From assembly GCA_034509735.1 (NCBI GenBank), contig JACGWO010000001.1, forward strand, positions 31,809,966 to 31,873,965: a DNA stretch of 64,000 bases. Direction: 5' to 3'. This document shows positions 33,313 to 46,191 of the stretch, piece after piece. Within the stretch, counting starts at the first letter, position 1. Every line of letters begins with the position of its first letter. The DNA is from Sesamum alatum. Lineage: Eukaryota > Streptophyta > Magnoliopsida > Lamiales > Pedaliaceae. The position numbers and the translations under genes were made by a program. Under the pieces are notes generated by a model that saw nothing but the letters and a program-made list of their open reading frames with translations, was not told the DNA's origin and searched no databases.

Positions 33313-36300
33313 TTTGTGGAGGAAAAACGCCGTCCGAAATTGAGACGGGTATTGGAACGGATTTACGGCGGATGACATCATCACGTCCTTTTATAACCTG
33401 TGAAAAGTTATGGGATGGGTAGACCATTGCGTAACACGTTCCAAAATGAGGTTAGTCAGATTTTGTCCCAAAACTCGTTCCCGAATACGGGCTCATCCTA
33501 AATTTGGGACGTTTTCTTAGAGCGGGTTGTAATATGTCTCAAATTTGAGACGGGTTTTTCGGTCGACCATGGTTGGTTAAATTGAGATGGCGATATTTTA
33601 TTATATCATTGCAAATTTATATACCCATCATAAAATTAACAGTTATTTCCACAACGGTTATATCATCATTGCAAGCCATCCCAAATGTCGTCAAAAATTG
33701 AAACGGCTAGTTCTTAACAACTATATTTGCGTCTCAAAACCCGTTGCTATATCCGCCCCAAAAAGTTCTATATATATGTATGTGTGTGTTGCTTTCATTT
33801 TATTTTTGTTCACTCTCTTAAATTATTAACTACACACTCTCTCTCAATCTCTCTGATTTTTTAGTATATTAATAATATTAGCGCCATTTTCGCATACTAT
33901 CGATCTTTTGAGTTAGTTAACCAAGCAACAATTAAAACCCTTTTTTGTTCAGTTTAGTTTAATTATAGCTTTCAATTTTTATATTTCAGTGTTAATATTA
34001 GTATTGACGATTAATGAATTGATAACTTGAAATCTATATGTTTGTGTATATATGTGTAATGATCATCATATTAAGATAATTGAGAATGTGGATGTATGAG
34101 AGGAACCTGTCAGGGAGGTTGGGTATGTGGTCGGAGTTTGAAAATGGTGTTCAGGCTTGCATAGAATGGGCTCAGTGTCAGTGTCCACACATGGATGGCA
34201 AGAAGATTAGGTGCCCATATCAGAAGTGTAAAAGCGAAAAGTTCAAAACAACGGATGAGGTTAATTTCAAATTATGTATGGGAAGATTTATGCCAGAATA
34301 CTATAATTGGACTTGTCACAATGAGGACATGGTGCAAGACTACTACAAGGCAATGACCCCGCCAGTCCAGGAGCAAATCCCAACAACACAAGAGGCTACT
34401 ACACAATGGGTAACCACCAACAAATGAATTGGAACCAGAGGATGCTTTTTTATGCAGCGGGGCCGGATTTTTGTTCGTTATATGCCGAGGGTGCACCTAT
34501 TGAGCGCCCAAGCCCTTGTCCTCCTAATGCCGATCCTAGTTCGTGGTACCAACCGGGGAGGCTATTATGTATCTTGGTTGTCAGATTGATTTTTCGATGT
34601 AGTGCACGCTGCCGACCAACCGTTGTACAGTTGGTTTAATGAATCTTAGTTGTCGACGGTTGCTCAACTGGTGAACATCAAGGCCGAGAAACAACATGTT
34701 CGAGAGATGCTACAATCAGATGTCCCGATAGGATAGTTATCTACTCTTCTGCCATCACACCCTACCCCGAGATTACTACAGCATGAAGAAGTTGATCAGG
34801 GATTTGAGTTTCCCTATGGAGAAGATTCATGAGTGTAAAAATGATTGCACGTTGTACTGAAAGAACGACATTGATTTGGAGTACTACAAGTTTTACGGTT
34901 ACCCTGGGTACAAACCGATCAGGGACTAAAACCCCCACCACAAGAAGTCCCTGTATGCCATTCTTAGATACTTGCTGCTAACTCTCCACCTGCAGAGGTT
35001 GTATGCTTCATCAGCTATGACGGAGCACATGACGTGGCATGCCACCCATTAGACGGAGGTGGGCTCCTTGTGCCAACTGTCTAATGCCGAGGCCTGGAGG
35101 CATTTTGATCGGACGCATCCTGATTTCACATTGAAGCCCCGTAATGTTAAACTAGGCTTGTTCACAAATGACTTTGCACCACACGGGCAGTATGGTCGGA
35201 CCTACTCATGTTGGCCTATTATACTTATACCTTACATTCTCCCACTGATGTGTATTAAGCATGAGTACATGTTCCTGACAATGGTGATCCTTGGCCCATT
35301 GAATCCGAAGCATCTGATCGATGTGTACCTGGAGTCATTGATCGAGGAGCTGCTGCAATTTGGTATGTCGGTCTACAGAAGCACGACAAAGCCACAAACC
35401 AGGCATTTATGATGTGTGCGGCTTTGATGTGGACTGTGAACATCCTACTCGCCGTAGGATGATGTTTGGATGCAGTACTGGGAATATTATGGGGTGCCCA
35501 GTTTGTACAGATGACACACAGGCATTTCATCTGCAGCATGTGAGGAAGGCATGCTACTTTGACTCCCACAAACAGTTTTTCCCCCAGGACCACCGTACTA
35601 GAGGAACAAGAAAGCCTTCACTAAAGATTGAGGGGAAAAGAAAATGGCGCGGTGGAGGCTGATTGGAGAGGAGATCTGTGATTGGGTGGCAGAGTCTAGT
35701 ACTACAGTTGGAGAATCGTTGACACTTCCACTAGGCTACAGCAGCGACCACAAATGGACGAAAAAAGATTCTTCTGGAATATTCCATATTGGCCATCACA
35801 TATGATATGACACAATCTTGATGCTATGCACTTTGTGAAGAATGTGTTACAACATCCTCAACACTGTCATGGAGATAAAGAGAAAAATGAAGGACAATCT
35901 GAATGCACGGAAGGATTTGGCGAGCATATGTAATCGCCTGGAGCTTGAGGTGGATGAACGCAGATTGAATGTTATGCCTAAAGCCGTATATACCATGATG
36001 AAGGATTAGAGGAGGAGGATATGTGATTGGATTTAGTGTTTGAGGTTTCCTCATGGGTACAACTCTGACCTTGCCCAATGCATCGACATGATGCAGTTGA
36101 GGTTGGATGGCATGAAGAGCCACGATTGTCACGTCTTCATGGAGAAATTGATCTTGCCATCTATGAGATGCTTTCTTAGCTTGTGTGGAGCGTGTTGACG
36201 TAGGTGATCTTTCTATTCCAGGTTCCATGCTCGACATGCTAGATATGATGAAGTTATAGAAGTTAGAAGATAGTATCGTAGTCATCATGTACAATCTTGA

Positions 36301-36338
36301 GAAAAATATTTTCTCCAACTTTCTTCGAATTGGTGGAA
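33313..36338 (+). mobile_element. CACTA (En/Spm) element 1, 5' part
   Basis: Starts near TTTGTGGAGGAAAAACGCC, which looks like a mutated CACTACAAGAAAAACGCC end. The subterminal region (33,330-33,760) has repeated GAGACGGGT / GGGACG / CCCGTT-type words in both orientations. A TATATATA promoter word lies near 33,768, and the TNP2-type coding region begins at 34,080. The element is cut at 36338 by the copia LTR starting at 36339. Confidence 0.72.
34080..36338 (+). pseudogene. TNP2-type CACTA transposase, decayed and 3'-truncated
   Basis: The N-terminus is a transposase-associated domain (MYERNLSGRLGMWSEFENGV... KIRCPYQKCKS... YNWTCHNED), followed by remnants of the Transposase_21 domain. These include EAWRHFDRTHPDF, RTYSCWPIILIPY and LIDVYLESLIEELLQFGMSV (35,090-35,390), then CDFDVDCEHPTRRR-type and CPVCTDDTQAFHLQH in other frames (35,400-35,570). 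Later sequence corresponds to the region before DUF4218 (KEKNEGQSEC-equivalent, 35,880-36,330). There are many stops and frameshifts: the frame changes near 34,420, 35,385 and 35,630, with stops near 34,930 and 36,010. Proteins of this family cut and join CACTA ends; this copy cannot. Confidence 0.88.
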
Positions 36339-36350
36339 TGTTAGAATAGG

Positions 36351-36367
36351 TGACCATCGACTATTTT
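36351..36367. repeat. left target-site duplication of LINE 2
   Basis: TGACCATCGACTATTTT here, TGACCATTGGCTATTTT at 42033-42049. 15 of 17 match; both differences are transitions. A T-run (to 36372) follows, the complement of the LINE poly(A) tail. Confidence 0.85.
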
Positions 36368-37399
36368 TTTTTAAAACTACCATAAGGTGGTGGATCTTTT
36401 CAGGGTCCCCGTTCCTTCTATATAAAATCAATCAAAATAAAACTTTACAATGGGGAGAGCTACCTCTCTACTCAAGTCTTAAAAGCAGTAAATAAGGAGT
36501 ACCACTTCCTTACAATTCAGATTAACGTAATCATAAATAAGGAGTACTACTCTCTTCCAACATAAGATCAGTAAAGCTTAAATAAGGAGTACTACTCCCT
36601 TACAAAAACTGGGTTCGATTCTAAGACAAAAGTCAGTGACACTAATTTGAAGATGGAGTTTTATTGTGCCAAAAAGAATAAGCCAAGTCACAGAACGTAT
36701 GACTGCTTTAAGAATCTGCAACAAAAGAATATACGAAAACCCACCAAAACAATAATAGGGGGCCAACCCCATGGTGTCATATCTCATGTAGCCAAAAAGT
36801 GCAAAAATAATCCAGTTTGAGCAAATCAGAGTAGGCCACAAGCATGTATTGCAGGAGTATCTAGCTACTAACACAAACTTTAGCAAAATAATTAGTGAAC
36901 CACAGTCCCAACATGAAGCATTAGACATAAACAATAGGAGAAATTTAGGAGGATAGGAGCAGAAAACAACACAACTCAAGCAATGGGAATTCATGCCAGT
37001 CATGGACAGATTAATGTGATAACAATAACAAGGCCCAAACAAAGTAACCACTTGAGGGGTAAGTAAAGTATTATTAGTTTCATGCACCCAGGTGATGAAA
37101 CTTATGATACTTTGTACTGATGAAAAGTAGCAGCCTTGGGAAAATGTGAGAACCATGTAGAATATAAGGCCAAGCAAGCTTGCATATGACATGAATACAC
37201 CTGAATAGCAGCAGAGAGAGTAACCTGAAGCACACTGGATAAGAGTACAAGAAAAAACAGGTGGAAGTGGGGAAGGGGCCAGAATTACTTGTAGGACAAA
37301 TGCACATTAGGAAATGCAAGTGAGTCCAGTCTGAGAATACCTGTGATCTTACCCCCCTTAGTTGTTCCCTAGTGAAGATGTTCATGGTGTCAGTTGAGC

Positions 37400-40345
37400 T
37401 GGCTTGATTAGCTAGGCAACCAACCACTTGGTTGCCTTCTCTATAGTATGTGAATCTTTGTCTCAAGGCTGTTTATACTCCATTTGATCTGCTGTAAGGT
37501 GTTCTGGAACATCGAGGTTCTTTTGGAAGGAGTAAGGATGAGTTATATGATGTATTGGACATCCACTTCAATCCAGATTTTGGGGAACTCCCTCTCAATA
37601 CACAATTGCAGTCCTCTGAGCAAGGCTTTGAGTTCTGCTTCTATGATGGTAGTAAACCCAAGAGGCTCTTGGAATGCCACAATTACTTTTCCCAGATGAT
37701 TTCTCAAAATTCCACCTGCTCCTTAGGGTCTTGGGTTACCCTTAGAGGCTCCATCAGTGTTCAACTTGACCCAGCCTTTAGGAGGCTTCCTCCATGTAAC
37801 CAGAGTGGTCTGTTGTTGCATGAGGAGTTGGGGAAGCTAAAGTTTTAGTGTATTGGCTGCAAATATTTCTCCCTTGATGTGAATAGGCTTCAACAGTTTA
37901 CCATTGTGCAATGTGTGGAAGTACCTCATGAATCTATTGATAATTCGGTGGCATCTGAAAGTTTTCCCTTCATGTTTCACTTTAGTTCTGGTTTTCCATA
38001 TATGCCAACAAATGAGGAATGGGATAATATCTCTGATGTTCACCTATATGGCTCTAGCTTTCTTCATTGCAAGCAAGAACCTTTGGATGTTGTTTGTCTG
38101 GGGTAAGTTCAACTGAAAAAATATCAGCAAAGTATCTCCAAACTTTCACTAACTCCCAACAGGACATGAACAAATGCGTGACAGATTCCTCTTCATTGCA
38201 GCTGCAGCATTTGGGAACAAGGGCAATTCCTTTGGTTTTAAGACGACCGTCAACTGGGATCCAATTGTTGATTAACTTCCAAATGAAGATGGAGATGGTA
38301 TAAGTGATCAGTGGTGACCATAATGTCTTCCATAGATGGTGTACTGGGTTTTTATCTCTGTATTGATTCCATGCTGAAGCTATTGTGAAGTTTCCCTTTT
38401 TAGACAGTATCCAATGTATACAATCCTCATGACCTTGGTTGATAGAGACTTCCATGACGCGATTAACCAATTCTTGTTGTAGCACTTGTTGTAGCTTTAC
38501 CTCATCCCATTTTCTATCTTCCCAAAACCATTTAATTTGCACATGCATAGTGATGGGATCACCTGTGAGCTCCTATAGGCGTCCCTCTAAGATCCACCAG
38601 TCCTACCAAAAACCTGCCACGCCAGATTACCAATGTGCTTCAGCTCAGACTTTGCATATTTACCTCCAAATAGGAAAGTCATTCTCAGTGGCCTTGGCAA
38701 GAGAAGGGTGGTCTCTTTTGTAGTATTTACTGATAGTAAAGTTGGCGTACAGTTAATTCTTTAATCTCAGTCGCCACGATAGTTTGTGTGAGAAAGCCAT
38801 CACCACATCGCTAAGATCTCTCACCCCAAAGCCTCCTTCGTCTGTGGGATAGCATAGGTTGCTCCATCTTGTCTAATGTATTTTACTTTGGTTCTCCGTG
38901 GACCCCTAGAAGTATTTAGCAAAAATCTACTCCACTATTTGAATAACACCCACAGGTGGTTGAGGCCTTGCAGTAGATAGACCGGCATGAAAGTAACTAC
39001 ACCTTTTTATCAATGTTGGGTGGGAAGCCTTTTTTCTCCAGAGTTTTGTACAGGAAACTCCATTTCACTCTGCCATATGTCTTGGCCATGTCCACCTTGA
39101 TAATCAGGTTCCCCTTACTGTTCCTAACATCAATGGAGTGGACCATTTCTTGTGCTAAGAGGATATTATCCCTAATAAGTCTTCCAGGAACGAATCCACT
39201 CTGTGAGGGGAGATGAGGGATGAGAAGTTCTGAGCAATTTTCCTATAGTGGAGCTTGGAGAAGATCTTGTTGGATACATTACAAAGAAAAATGGGTCTGA
39301 AGTTATTCCAGGACTGAGGTGACTCCACTTTGGGTATCAAGGTGATAGTGGTAGCTGCGAAACTTCCTGGCATAGGAGTATCAGAGAAAAAAATACTTCA
39401 CAGCATCAATGAGGTCTTGTTTGATGAAATCCCAGTATTCTTGGTAAAATGTTGAAGTAAAACCGTCAGGACCAGTTACACCGTCTTTGTTGATGCTGAA
39501 GACAACCTATTCAATCTCTTTATCAGTGGGCATGGATTCCAACTTACCTCTAGCTTCATAAGATAATTGAGGAAATGTGAATGGGGGGTCAAATTCCAGT
39601 TCCTGGCTGGGGCCAGAGGTGAGGAGGTTCTCAAAGTATTTAGCTGCAGATTCCTTAATTTGCGTAGGATAAGTGACTTCCTGGTCATCTGCCAAGATTC
39701 TGTGGATGCGAGAGTGTACTCTTTTCTTTTGACCAGTGCGTGGAAGTATATAGTGTTCCTTTTGCCTGCCTCCAGCTACTTACAATTACTTTTCTGTCTC
39801 CAGAACTCTAACTCCATGGAGAGGACTTGAACCAACTCTACATTACTTTTGTTCAGCTCTATACGGTTGGCTTCCATTAGATGGTTATCAAACTTTTTTC
39901 TCGCCTCCGTGGCCTTAGTTTTGGCTTGTGCCACCTTACTGAAAACATTCCTAAAAGTGTCTTTGTTCCAGTTCCTTGGGAGATCCTTGCTTCGGCATAG
40001 CTTTTGTTGGAGCCTATACATACCATAGCCTTGTAAGGGGAGGCCCATGATTGTGTGGGGTGCTTGGTCCACATGTTTTGAAATCTAAAAGAAGATGGAC
40101 CTCTCCCCTCATTATAATTGGCTGTGATGAGGAGAGGGTGGTGATTAGAGGTCCTTCTTGGCATCTGTGTAACATGGGTGCAAGTGAAGATGTCTGTCCA
40201 TTCTTTAGAATATAGCACTTTATCCAATCTTCTCCACACTCGATTGTTGGTCCATGTAAAAGGACCTTGTGCCCTATTTTCCTAACCCAAATTTCCATCA
40301 TAGAGTTTATGGCCTCAATGTCTTGAATGACTACCTGCTCCACAA
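37400..40345 (-). pseudogene. LINE 2 ORF2 (endonuclease C-term, RT, zf-RVT, RNase H), deleted
   Basis: Minus-strand order: endonuclease C-terminus (RVWRRLDKVLYSKEW; RTSNHHPLLI, 40,240-40,130); linker to RT (EFWRQKSNCK, 39,790); RT N-part (GPDGF near 39,465; FAATTITLIPKVESPQSWNN near 39,355; LIIKVDMAKTYGRVKWSFLY near 39,070). The sequence then jumps near 39,010 to the post-RT region (VYLLQ...PPVGVIQIVE), so the FADD catalytic box is absent. Next come a zf-RVT domain (CCSCNEEESVTHLFMSC, about 38,200-38,150) and an RNase H domain (GWVKLNTDGASKGN at 37,770; EAELKALLRGLQLC at 37,640; WIEVDV). Several stops and frameshifts. The first ~160 aa of the endonuclease are also missing. Confidence 0.85.
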
Positions 40346-40449
40346 TTTCTCTATCTGTAGCTTCTTTCTCTCAGTTTTCATCTAATAGTGCAACCAATAG
40401 AGGGTCTTCATAGTCAAAATCATCCTTATCTTCATTGGGCTGGTTATGC

Positions 40450-41550
40450 TGATTTGTGTTCATATTGCTACCCTCTTGTTCATTTGAGTTATCATCTGCA
40501 TTAGGTGCTGAGTTAGTTCTCTGGGCTCCTTCATTCTCAATTTCAGCCCTGCTATGCTAAGACTCTTTTTGTAGATTAGTATCCCTTTTTTCCTGGCTGG
40601 AGTTACCCTTGCTTCAATGACTAATATTGTTCTAGAGTCATGCAAATCTTCAGTGTTTTCAGCAGCCATCAGCTCAGTCTGTTCCACATTACTGAACATT
40701 ACCTTCTTCCCTTTATTTTTCATATTAGCAACTTTTTTAGGCTCACTACCCTGCTGTGTCGTATAGATGATGGTTTGGCTAATATTCTTAGATTTCATCA
40801 TGCACATATTTTGATCATGACCCAAATGTTTACACAACGCACAATATAAAGGGCAGTTTTCAGAAATTTCAGGTTGCCTTATGGCGATGTCTTCAAATTC
40901 TGAAAATACAGATTATGTCCTAGGCGCTGTTAAATCCAGTTCAATGTAAACACGAGCTAAGCTTGGTCAAATTAAATCTTCAGTGGGCTCATCCATACAC
41001 AGTGGCTTACCAATCAACTTACAATACTAAATAATGCCCTTTTTTTCAAAACAAGTGACATGGCAATTCTGGAAATTTAATCCAAGCAGGGGCAATAGGA
41101 GATTCAACTTGAGAATTAAATGTTGGTGTCCACTTAAACATTCTCATATGAAATGTTTCAAAACGTCCATTCTGCCCTAAGCCATAAACGAGAGTAATCT
41201 TCCTCATGAGACATATGAATTTAAATATGTTTAGTTAATTGCACCAACAGACACAGAGCCCCTCAATCCCAACTTGATAATGCAGTTTTTCATAAATGTG
41301 AGATTAGGCAGATCATGTGTAAATTCCCAACTAAAGCATACATCAGTCTTTCAGCAAGAGTGGCAATTTCAGTGTGGGAGAAGGAGATACCACCTTTGAA
41401 GGAGGAAACAGTACCCATAGATGCGCATTCCTCATCCTTGAATGTTTTCTTCGCTGCTCTAGTGGGATCAAACAGAAAGCTTGTAGCCGAGTTATTTTGG
41501 AGGACATTGGAGTATGATCTTTTTGTTTGAGGTACAGCTGAGGTTGGGGG
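40450..41550 (-). pseudogene. LINE 2 ORF1, DUF4283/zinc-knuckle protein
   Basis: Read on the minus strand in shifting frames. It opens with SYSNVLQNNSATSFLFDPTRAA-type sequence and KKTFKDEECASMGTVSSFK (about 41,490-41,390), then DUF4283-like segments around RLMYALVGNLH and LGLRGSVSVGAINL. A CX2CX4HX4C knuckle follows (CALCKHLGHDQNMC, about 40,843-40,800), then a lysine-rich tail. Stops and frameshifts are frequent between 41,250 and 40,850. Same role as the ORF1 of LINE 1, but the two ORF1 proteins are clearly from different LINE families. Confidence 0.75.
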
Positions 41551-42032
41551 AGGAGGTGGGTCAGCTGACGGAGGATTGGATGCTGAAGGGGAAGCTATTA
41601 GTCTGTCATGTGAACAGTGATGGGGTCAGAGTGAGGATCTGGTTATGGCCAACAATGGGAAAAGGTGGGGTTTGTGCAGGTGGGTTGCAGGTGGGGCGAA
41701 GGGGCTGGACAGAAGTGAGAATGGTTTGGTGGAGTTGTGCGTGGGGGGCCGGGGGCTCAATCGCCGGTGAAGGTGCCAACAACGGAAGCTGGTTGAGAGG
41801 GGAGGTCGTTGTGCATGAAAAGGCACACACCAAAGGTGGGAGAAAGAAGAAGAAGCGTGTGGGTGCGTAGAGAGACGAAAGGGGAATCTGATCGGAGGGG
41901 GGGATGACAGAAGGAGGGGGGGCTCTGGGTGCCGGTGACGGCAGAGGAAGGTGCCGGACGGGAGGAGTGTGTGAAATTCGCACACACTGAGCATGTAAAT
42001 CGCAGAGTTTAAAAGAGAGAATCTTTTTTTTG

Positions 42033-42049
42033 TGACCATTGGCTATTTT
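42033..42049. repeat. right target-site duplication of LINE 2
   Basis: TGACCATTGGCTATTTT, partner of 36351-36367. The copia LTR sequence resumes directly afterwards (GGGAACTG). Confidence 0.85.
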
Positions 42050-44149
42050 GGGAACTGTTCGTCAATCGTTATCAAAAGTACTATTGTATTGATGAATAGA
42101 GTAAGTATTCATCATTGTATTAAGATGCTTTTGTGCTTAGTACTTAAATTGAACGGGGTCTCAATGTCACAACAAATGCCAAAAGACTGAATGATTAAAC
42201 ACGTTGAGTTTGGCGCATAGGTTGGCGGCTATGAAACCAACTCCTGAGGGTTGGTGTCCTATAGAGACTTGGACTAAGTATTGCATTAATTAGTTGAGTG
42301 TCGAGTTTCATCTATACTAGACGTAGGTCGTCTATGTAGTTTTAGTGGGTTCATTGACAAGGTAGTCAATTGATTGAAGTGACTCGCGGGGATCGTCATA
42401 TGCAAGCCTTAGAGGCTTGGTCGGTATGATTGGTATTCCCGGTTCTGGTAGTATGATTTTAGTCCTCAAACTTGAGGAATCATGGCAGTCACGTGCATTG
42501 AAAGACTGTTCTCGAATATGGCAAGCAGCGACTGCATCAGGAGGTATGATCATCATAAGCCTTGTCTAGTGCAGTTGGAGTATGTAGCAAGGACGGTGGA
42601 TTCCAAGAAACAATCTGTCCCCTGTCGGTATTATGACAGTGAAATCTCTCCTATGTGCTTTGAGACGGTTTAGACTTTGAAAGTTTATGGCCATAAAGAT
42701 TGAGTGAGTGAGAAGAGATTTCCTATGTCGATCAATAGAGTAAACACATCTCGAGTATGATGCATAGATGCCTAGTCAAGGATGGGAACCGACACCCAAT
42801 TTCATGCCCTAGACTAAGGTGGGAGACGGTCAATAGTAGGACCGTACCCATATGGAACTCAGAGTCTAAATGTTCACGCTACAATTCACCTAGTCTCTAG
42901 AGCCATGAACTGTTGCTAGACGACCACCCATGGTAACGGGCTATTTCTGGTTATTGGTTAATAAAAAATAATTAATTAAATTAGATTAAATTAATTACGT
43001 TGGACATAAGCTCACGTCTAGCTGAGGGTGAACCTAAAGAGTCACACATAAATAACTAGGAACTGATGGAATTAATTTGGAATGACTTTCGAAAGAGGAT
43101 AATTAATTTAATTGGATTAAATTAATTCTTGGAGAGCATATATGATTGGATCATATATGTGGAGTTATCCATTGGATGGGTGATCTAAAATTTTAGTTAA
43201 TTAAATTAATTGAATTTCTGATTTGGCCTTTTAAATTAATTGGATTGATTCAAAGTAGGCTTGGGCTAATTAATTAGTGGATTGGATTCATTAATTAATT
43301 AGTAAAATGGGCTTGTCTAATTAGTGGATTGGATTCATTAATTAGAATTGGGCTAGAAATAATTAGTTGGACTAAATATATTTGTTTAGGCTTAATTAAT
43401 TAAGTGGATTGGATTCATTTAATTAATTAAGTGGATTTTGGGCTTGTGAGTATTTAATTAGGTTTTGTTTTTTGCTGGGTATTTTATTTCATTAGATTAA
43501 ATAATAAGCCCAACAGAATATTGAGCTTTATTTAATTTGTTGGACAAATTAATAGAGCCCGATCCAAATGCACAAATGCCTAGCCTGTGCTGACCTTGTC
43601 TAGGTCAACTTGCCTTGTGTTTTAAAAGAGAAATTTGGCTATAAGGGTCTTTTGAAGGCTGATTTCAAATTAGATGAGGAGGTGGATAGGATATAGTAAG
43701 TTAGTGGAGATATGGAAGTTACCTAGTTGACTAGATCTTCCCTCCTTTTCTCCCAACTTCATTCCAACTCCTCCATACTATCCTAGCCGATTTCTCCCTC
43801 ATTCTAAAAACAATTTTCGTCCATCTCCCCTCTAGCTAGCTGAAAAAATTCTCTCCATCTTTCTTTGTGTTCTTTTTGGTTTAGAACCAAGTAAAGAACA
43901 AGCTAGATTGAAAATACACTAATCAATAGTATAGTTTTTCCGTTCCTCTTTCACGGGTTTGATTCTTGCGAGCATGAGAATGAATCTCACAACCCCGGTG
44001 TCATGTGGAAGATTTTTAGAGGGATCCTAAGTTCGAGTTTTTCATGGATGAATGCCGGAGAGGAGATCAATGCACGAGGCCGATCGAAGGAGAAAAACAA
44101 AGAGTTAATCTAATTTAAATAATAGCCCTCGTTTCCCCTCTTCTTCCAT

Positions 44150-45580
44150 AACCTAGATCGCAGATCTAGTGTTATTTTACTTATTTATGGATTTATACAC
44201 CGTGTCTTTCTGATTTTAATTTTGGTTGAGATTTGATATTTTCGAGAATTAAATTTCTAAAATTGATTCGGAATAGGTTTTGAGACAAAAATTATTTTTC
44301 CATGGGTTGCACTAATATCCAATTTTTAAGTGCACTATTTTACATGTAATTTCAGCACATGATTATAGTTTTTTATATGCTATTGGTTATCATATGATTT
44401 TATTACATTGTATGTATTTTTGTTGGCATGATTATGTGGTATTATGTGGTTATGCCATCTTTGTTAACTAGATTAACATAGGATGATCACAAAGCCAGTA
44501 GAAATTATCTGTGGCTTTAATTTTGTTAGGTTCGGGCCTGTGTACTTATTATATCTTATCTCTCTCATTTTTGGCTTTTTTAATAAAAAGACTTGCTTTA
44601 TCCCTATTTATGTACTGCCCGCAACATCTGTTTGGGGTTTCTTATTTTTAAATTGTAATTAAAGTAGATATGTGGAGAGATTTATTTATTTTTTTGTAAA
44701 TAAGTTGTAAAGAGCAAGCCCAAGGCAATGGAGGCCCATGGTGGAGGCCGTGGGTTGCCCACGGAGGATCAATGGAGAAGAGGCCCAATGGATGAAACCC
44801 ATGATGGATAGTCCAAGAAAATAAGAGATATATCACAAGGACCATTGGCATGATAATGCGTTGAAAGACATGTAATAGTGTAGGCCTACCATAGGTTGAT
44901 CATAGATCTATTCTAGGCTCAGTGGGTCGCATAGGATTGAGCTTGTGATCATCCAATAGGGGCATGCTAGGCTTTATTTTCTATATGTGGTGCATTTATT
45001 TTCTATGAATGCTTTATTAAATGGTATAGTATTTAAACACATGTGAAAATACTAAAGATGAGGTCTCGGTCTATAACCAAGAACAAACTCTCACTTGGTT
45101 TATCCAAGTTAATATTAGGCCCACAATGGATAAAAATCTAACGATTAATCAAAGCCTTCCACCCTTAGCAATGTAGTAAGGAAACTACTTCCACTTAATC
45201 GTGGTCTCAGTCGTGACACGGTTGGAATGGAAGAAAGCTGCACTATTGCTTTGAACAAAGGAATATGCTCATGTTTTCCTGCCTCACGAGTCGTGGAGGG
45301 CAATAGTTGAGATATGATTTGGTTGATAGGTCGAGCCTAACGCTGAGTAGCATGATTCACTTGGAGTCCTCGGATCATCTGAAGAGGTGAGACAAAATAA
45401 CTTAGGGATATCATTGGATGAGAATAATATAGGTTACCTATTCACAAAGCGGTTTTCCATGTGAATCATAAAAGTGGGCATGGAGAATTGCGTTTGTGGA
45501 CCCCAAGCCCACTAAGAAGACCCTATTTGAAAGTGATGGGCTTTCGTAGAAATAGTGGAAGAGGTTAAGGACTAAAGACC
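44150..45580 (+). mobile_element. leader of plus-strand copia element A
   Basis: Forward copy of the leader seen reversed in elements 1 and 2. Landmarks include GATGATCACAAAGCC (44,482), the region around GGCTCAGTGGGTCGCATAGG (44,918), the palindrome CACGAGTCGTG (45,285-45,295), and a segment matching 11,120-11,260 in reverse (45,350-45,530). It ends AAAGACC at 45,580, where a reverse solo LTR begins. No coding sequence. Confidence 0.75.
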
Positions 45581-46158
45581 TGAAGGCAAACGGATCCGTC
45601 CGGGAGCGCTAGCGGAAGTAAGATGGAGCGGTAAATGCGATATTTAAACATGATAACAACATATGTATCCAAAGGGTGTACCCTTGGGTGCTCAACCGGG
45701 TGTTCAATGTCAAATACGATAAGAATATATGAACATATATCATATAGGGCACATAGAAAAACATGAAAAACTACATATAATAAAATGGTGGTTACCTTTG
45801 TAGTTTTCCTCACGTAAACCTCTACTAGCATTGCTCCCTTTCTACTGTGGCTCACGTTCACTTAGATCCAAATGTATGGATCTTCTAACGAAGTCCACAC
45901 CACACCGGAAGAGGTTTTGTTTTTCTTGCTAGAGAAAAAATAGACCTTTGGAAGATGAGATTGAAAGACGATTGCACTACCGATTAGTTTATCCTCCCAG
46001 ATCTTACTTTGCTCTTCAATTGACCCTAGATTAATGAAGCAACAAAGGTTAAAGGGACAGAGATAGGGGGCACTGAAAGGCTTGTAGAGGAGAGAGCAAG
46101 TCACTTCTTTTTTCTAGAAAAAGATGATATGTTTGATGATATGTTGGTGAATATGTAT

Positions 46159-46191
<33 letters not shown>

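Larger units (their letters stand above)
36368..42032 (-). mobile_element. L1-type LINE (element 2), both ends present but internally deleted
   Basis: A 5665-bp minus-strand LINE bounded by a 17-bp target-site duplication, with a short poly(A) (T run at 36364-36372). Order: CT-rich 5' region (about 41,600-42,030), ORF1 (about 41,550-40,450), ORF2 with endonuclease C-terminus, RT fingers, zf-RVT and RNase H (40,345 to about 37,400), and a long 3' region to 36,373. Two deletions remove the endonuclease N-terminus and the RT catalytic core, so the copy is dead. Confidence 0.88.
36339..44150 (+). repeat. plus-strand copia LTR (element A 5' LTR), split by LINE 2
   Basis: Forward LTR start TGTTAGAATAGGTGACC at 36339. 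After the LINE it resumes at 42050 and carries the family U3 core in forward orientation: the match to 14,690-14,800 at 42,360-42,480, and the ATGGTAACGGG / GGTGAACCTAAAGAGTC block at 42,890-43,040. The U5 end is strongly diverged and no PBS was found, so the right boundary near 44.1-44.3 kb is approximate. Confidence 0.72.

Noticed and set aside
16300..34000. tRNA, rRNA or small RNA genes in the AT-rich middle region
   Set aside because: No cloverleaf with A/B boxes or conserved rRNA segment was recognised by eye; a tRNAscan or Infernal run would be needed to exclude them fully.
35824..37192. Minus-strand ORFs 36357-35824 and 37192-36578
   Set aside because: The first is antisense to decayed TNP2; the second lies in the LINE 2 3' region and has a random hydrophobic composition.
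41514..42039. Overlapping ORFs of 75-137 codons on both strands near the LINE 2 5' end
   Set aside because: CT/GA-rich leader of the LINE; proline-rich or glycine-rich translations without domain similarity.
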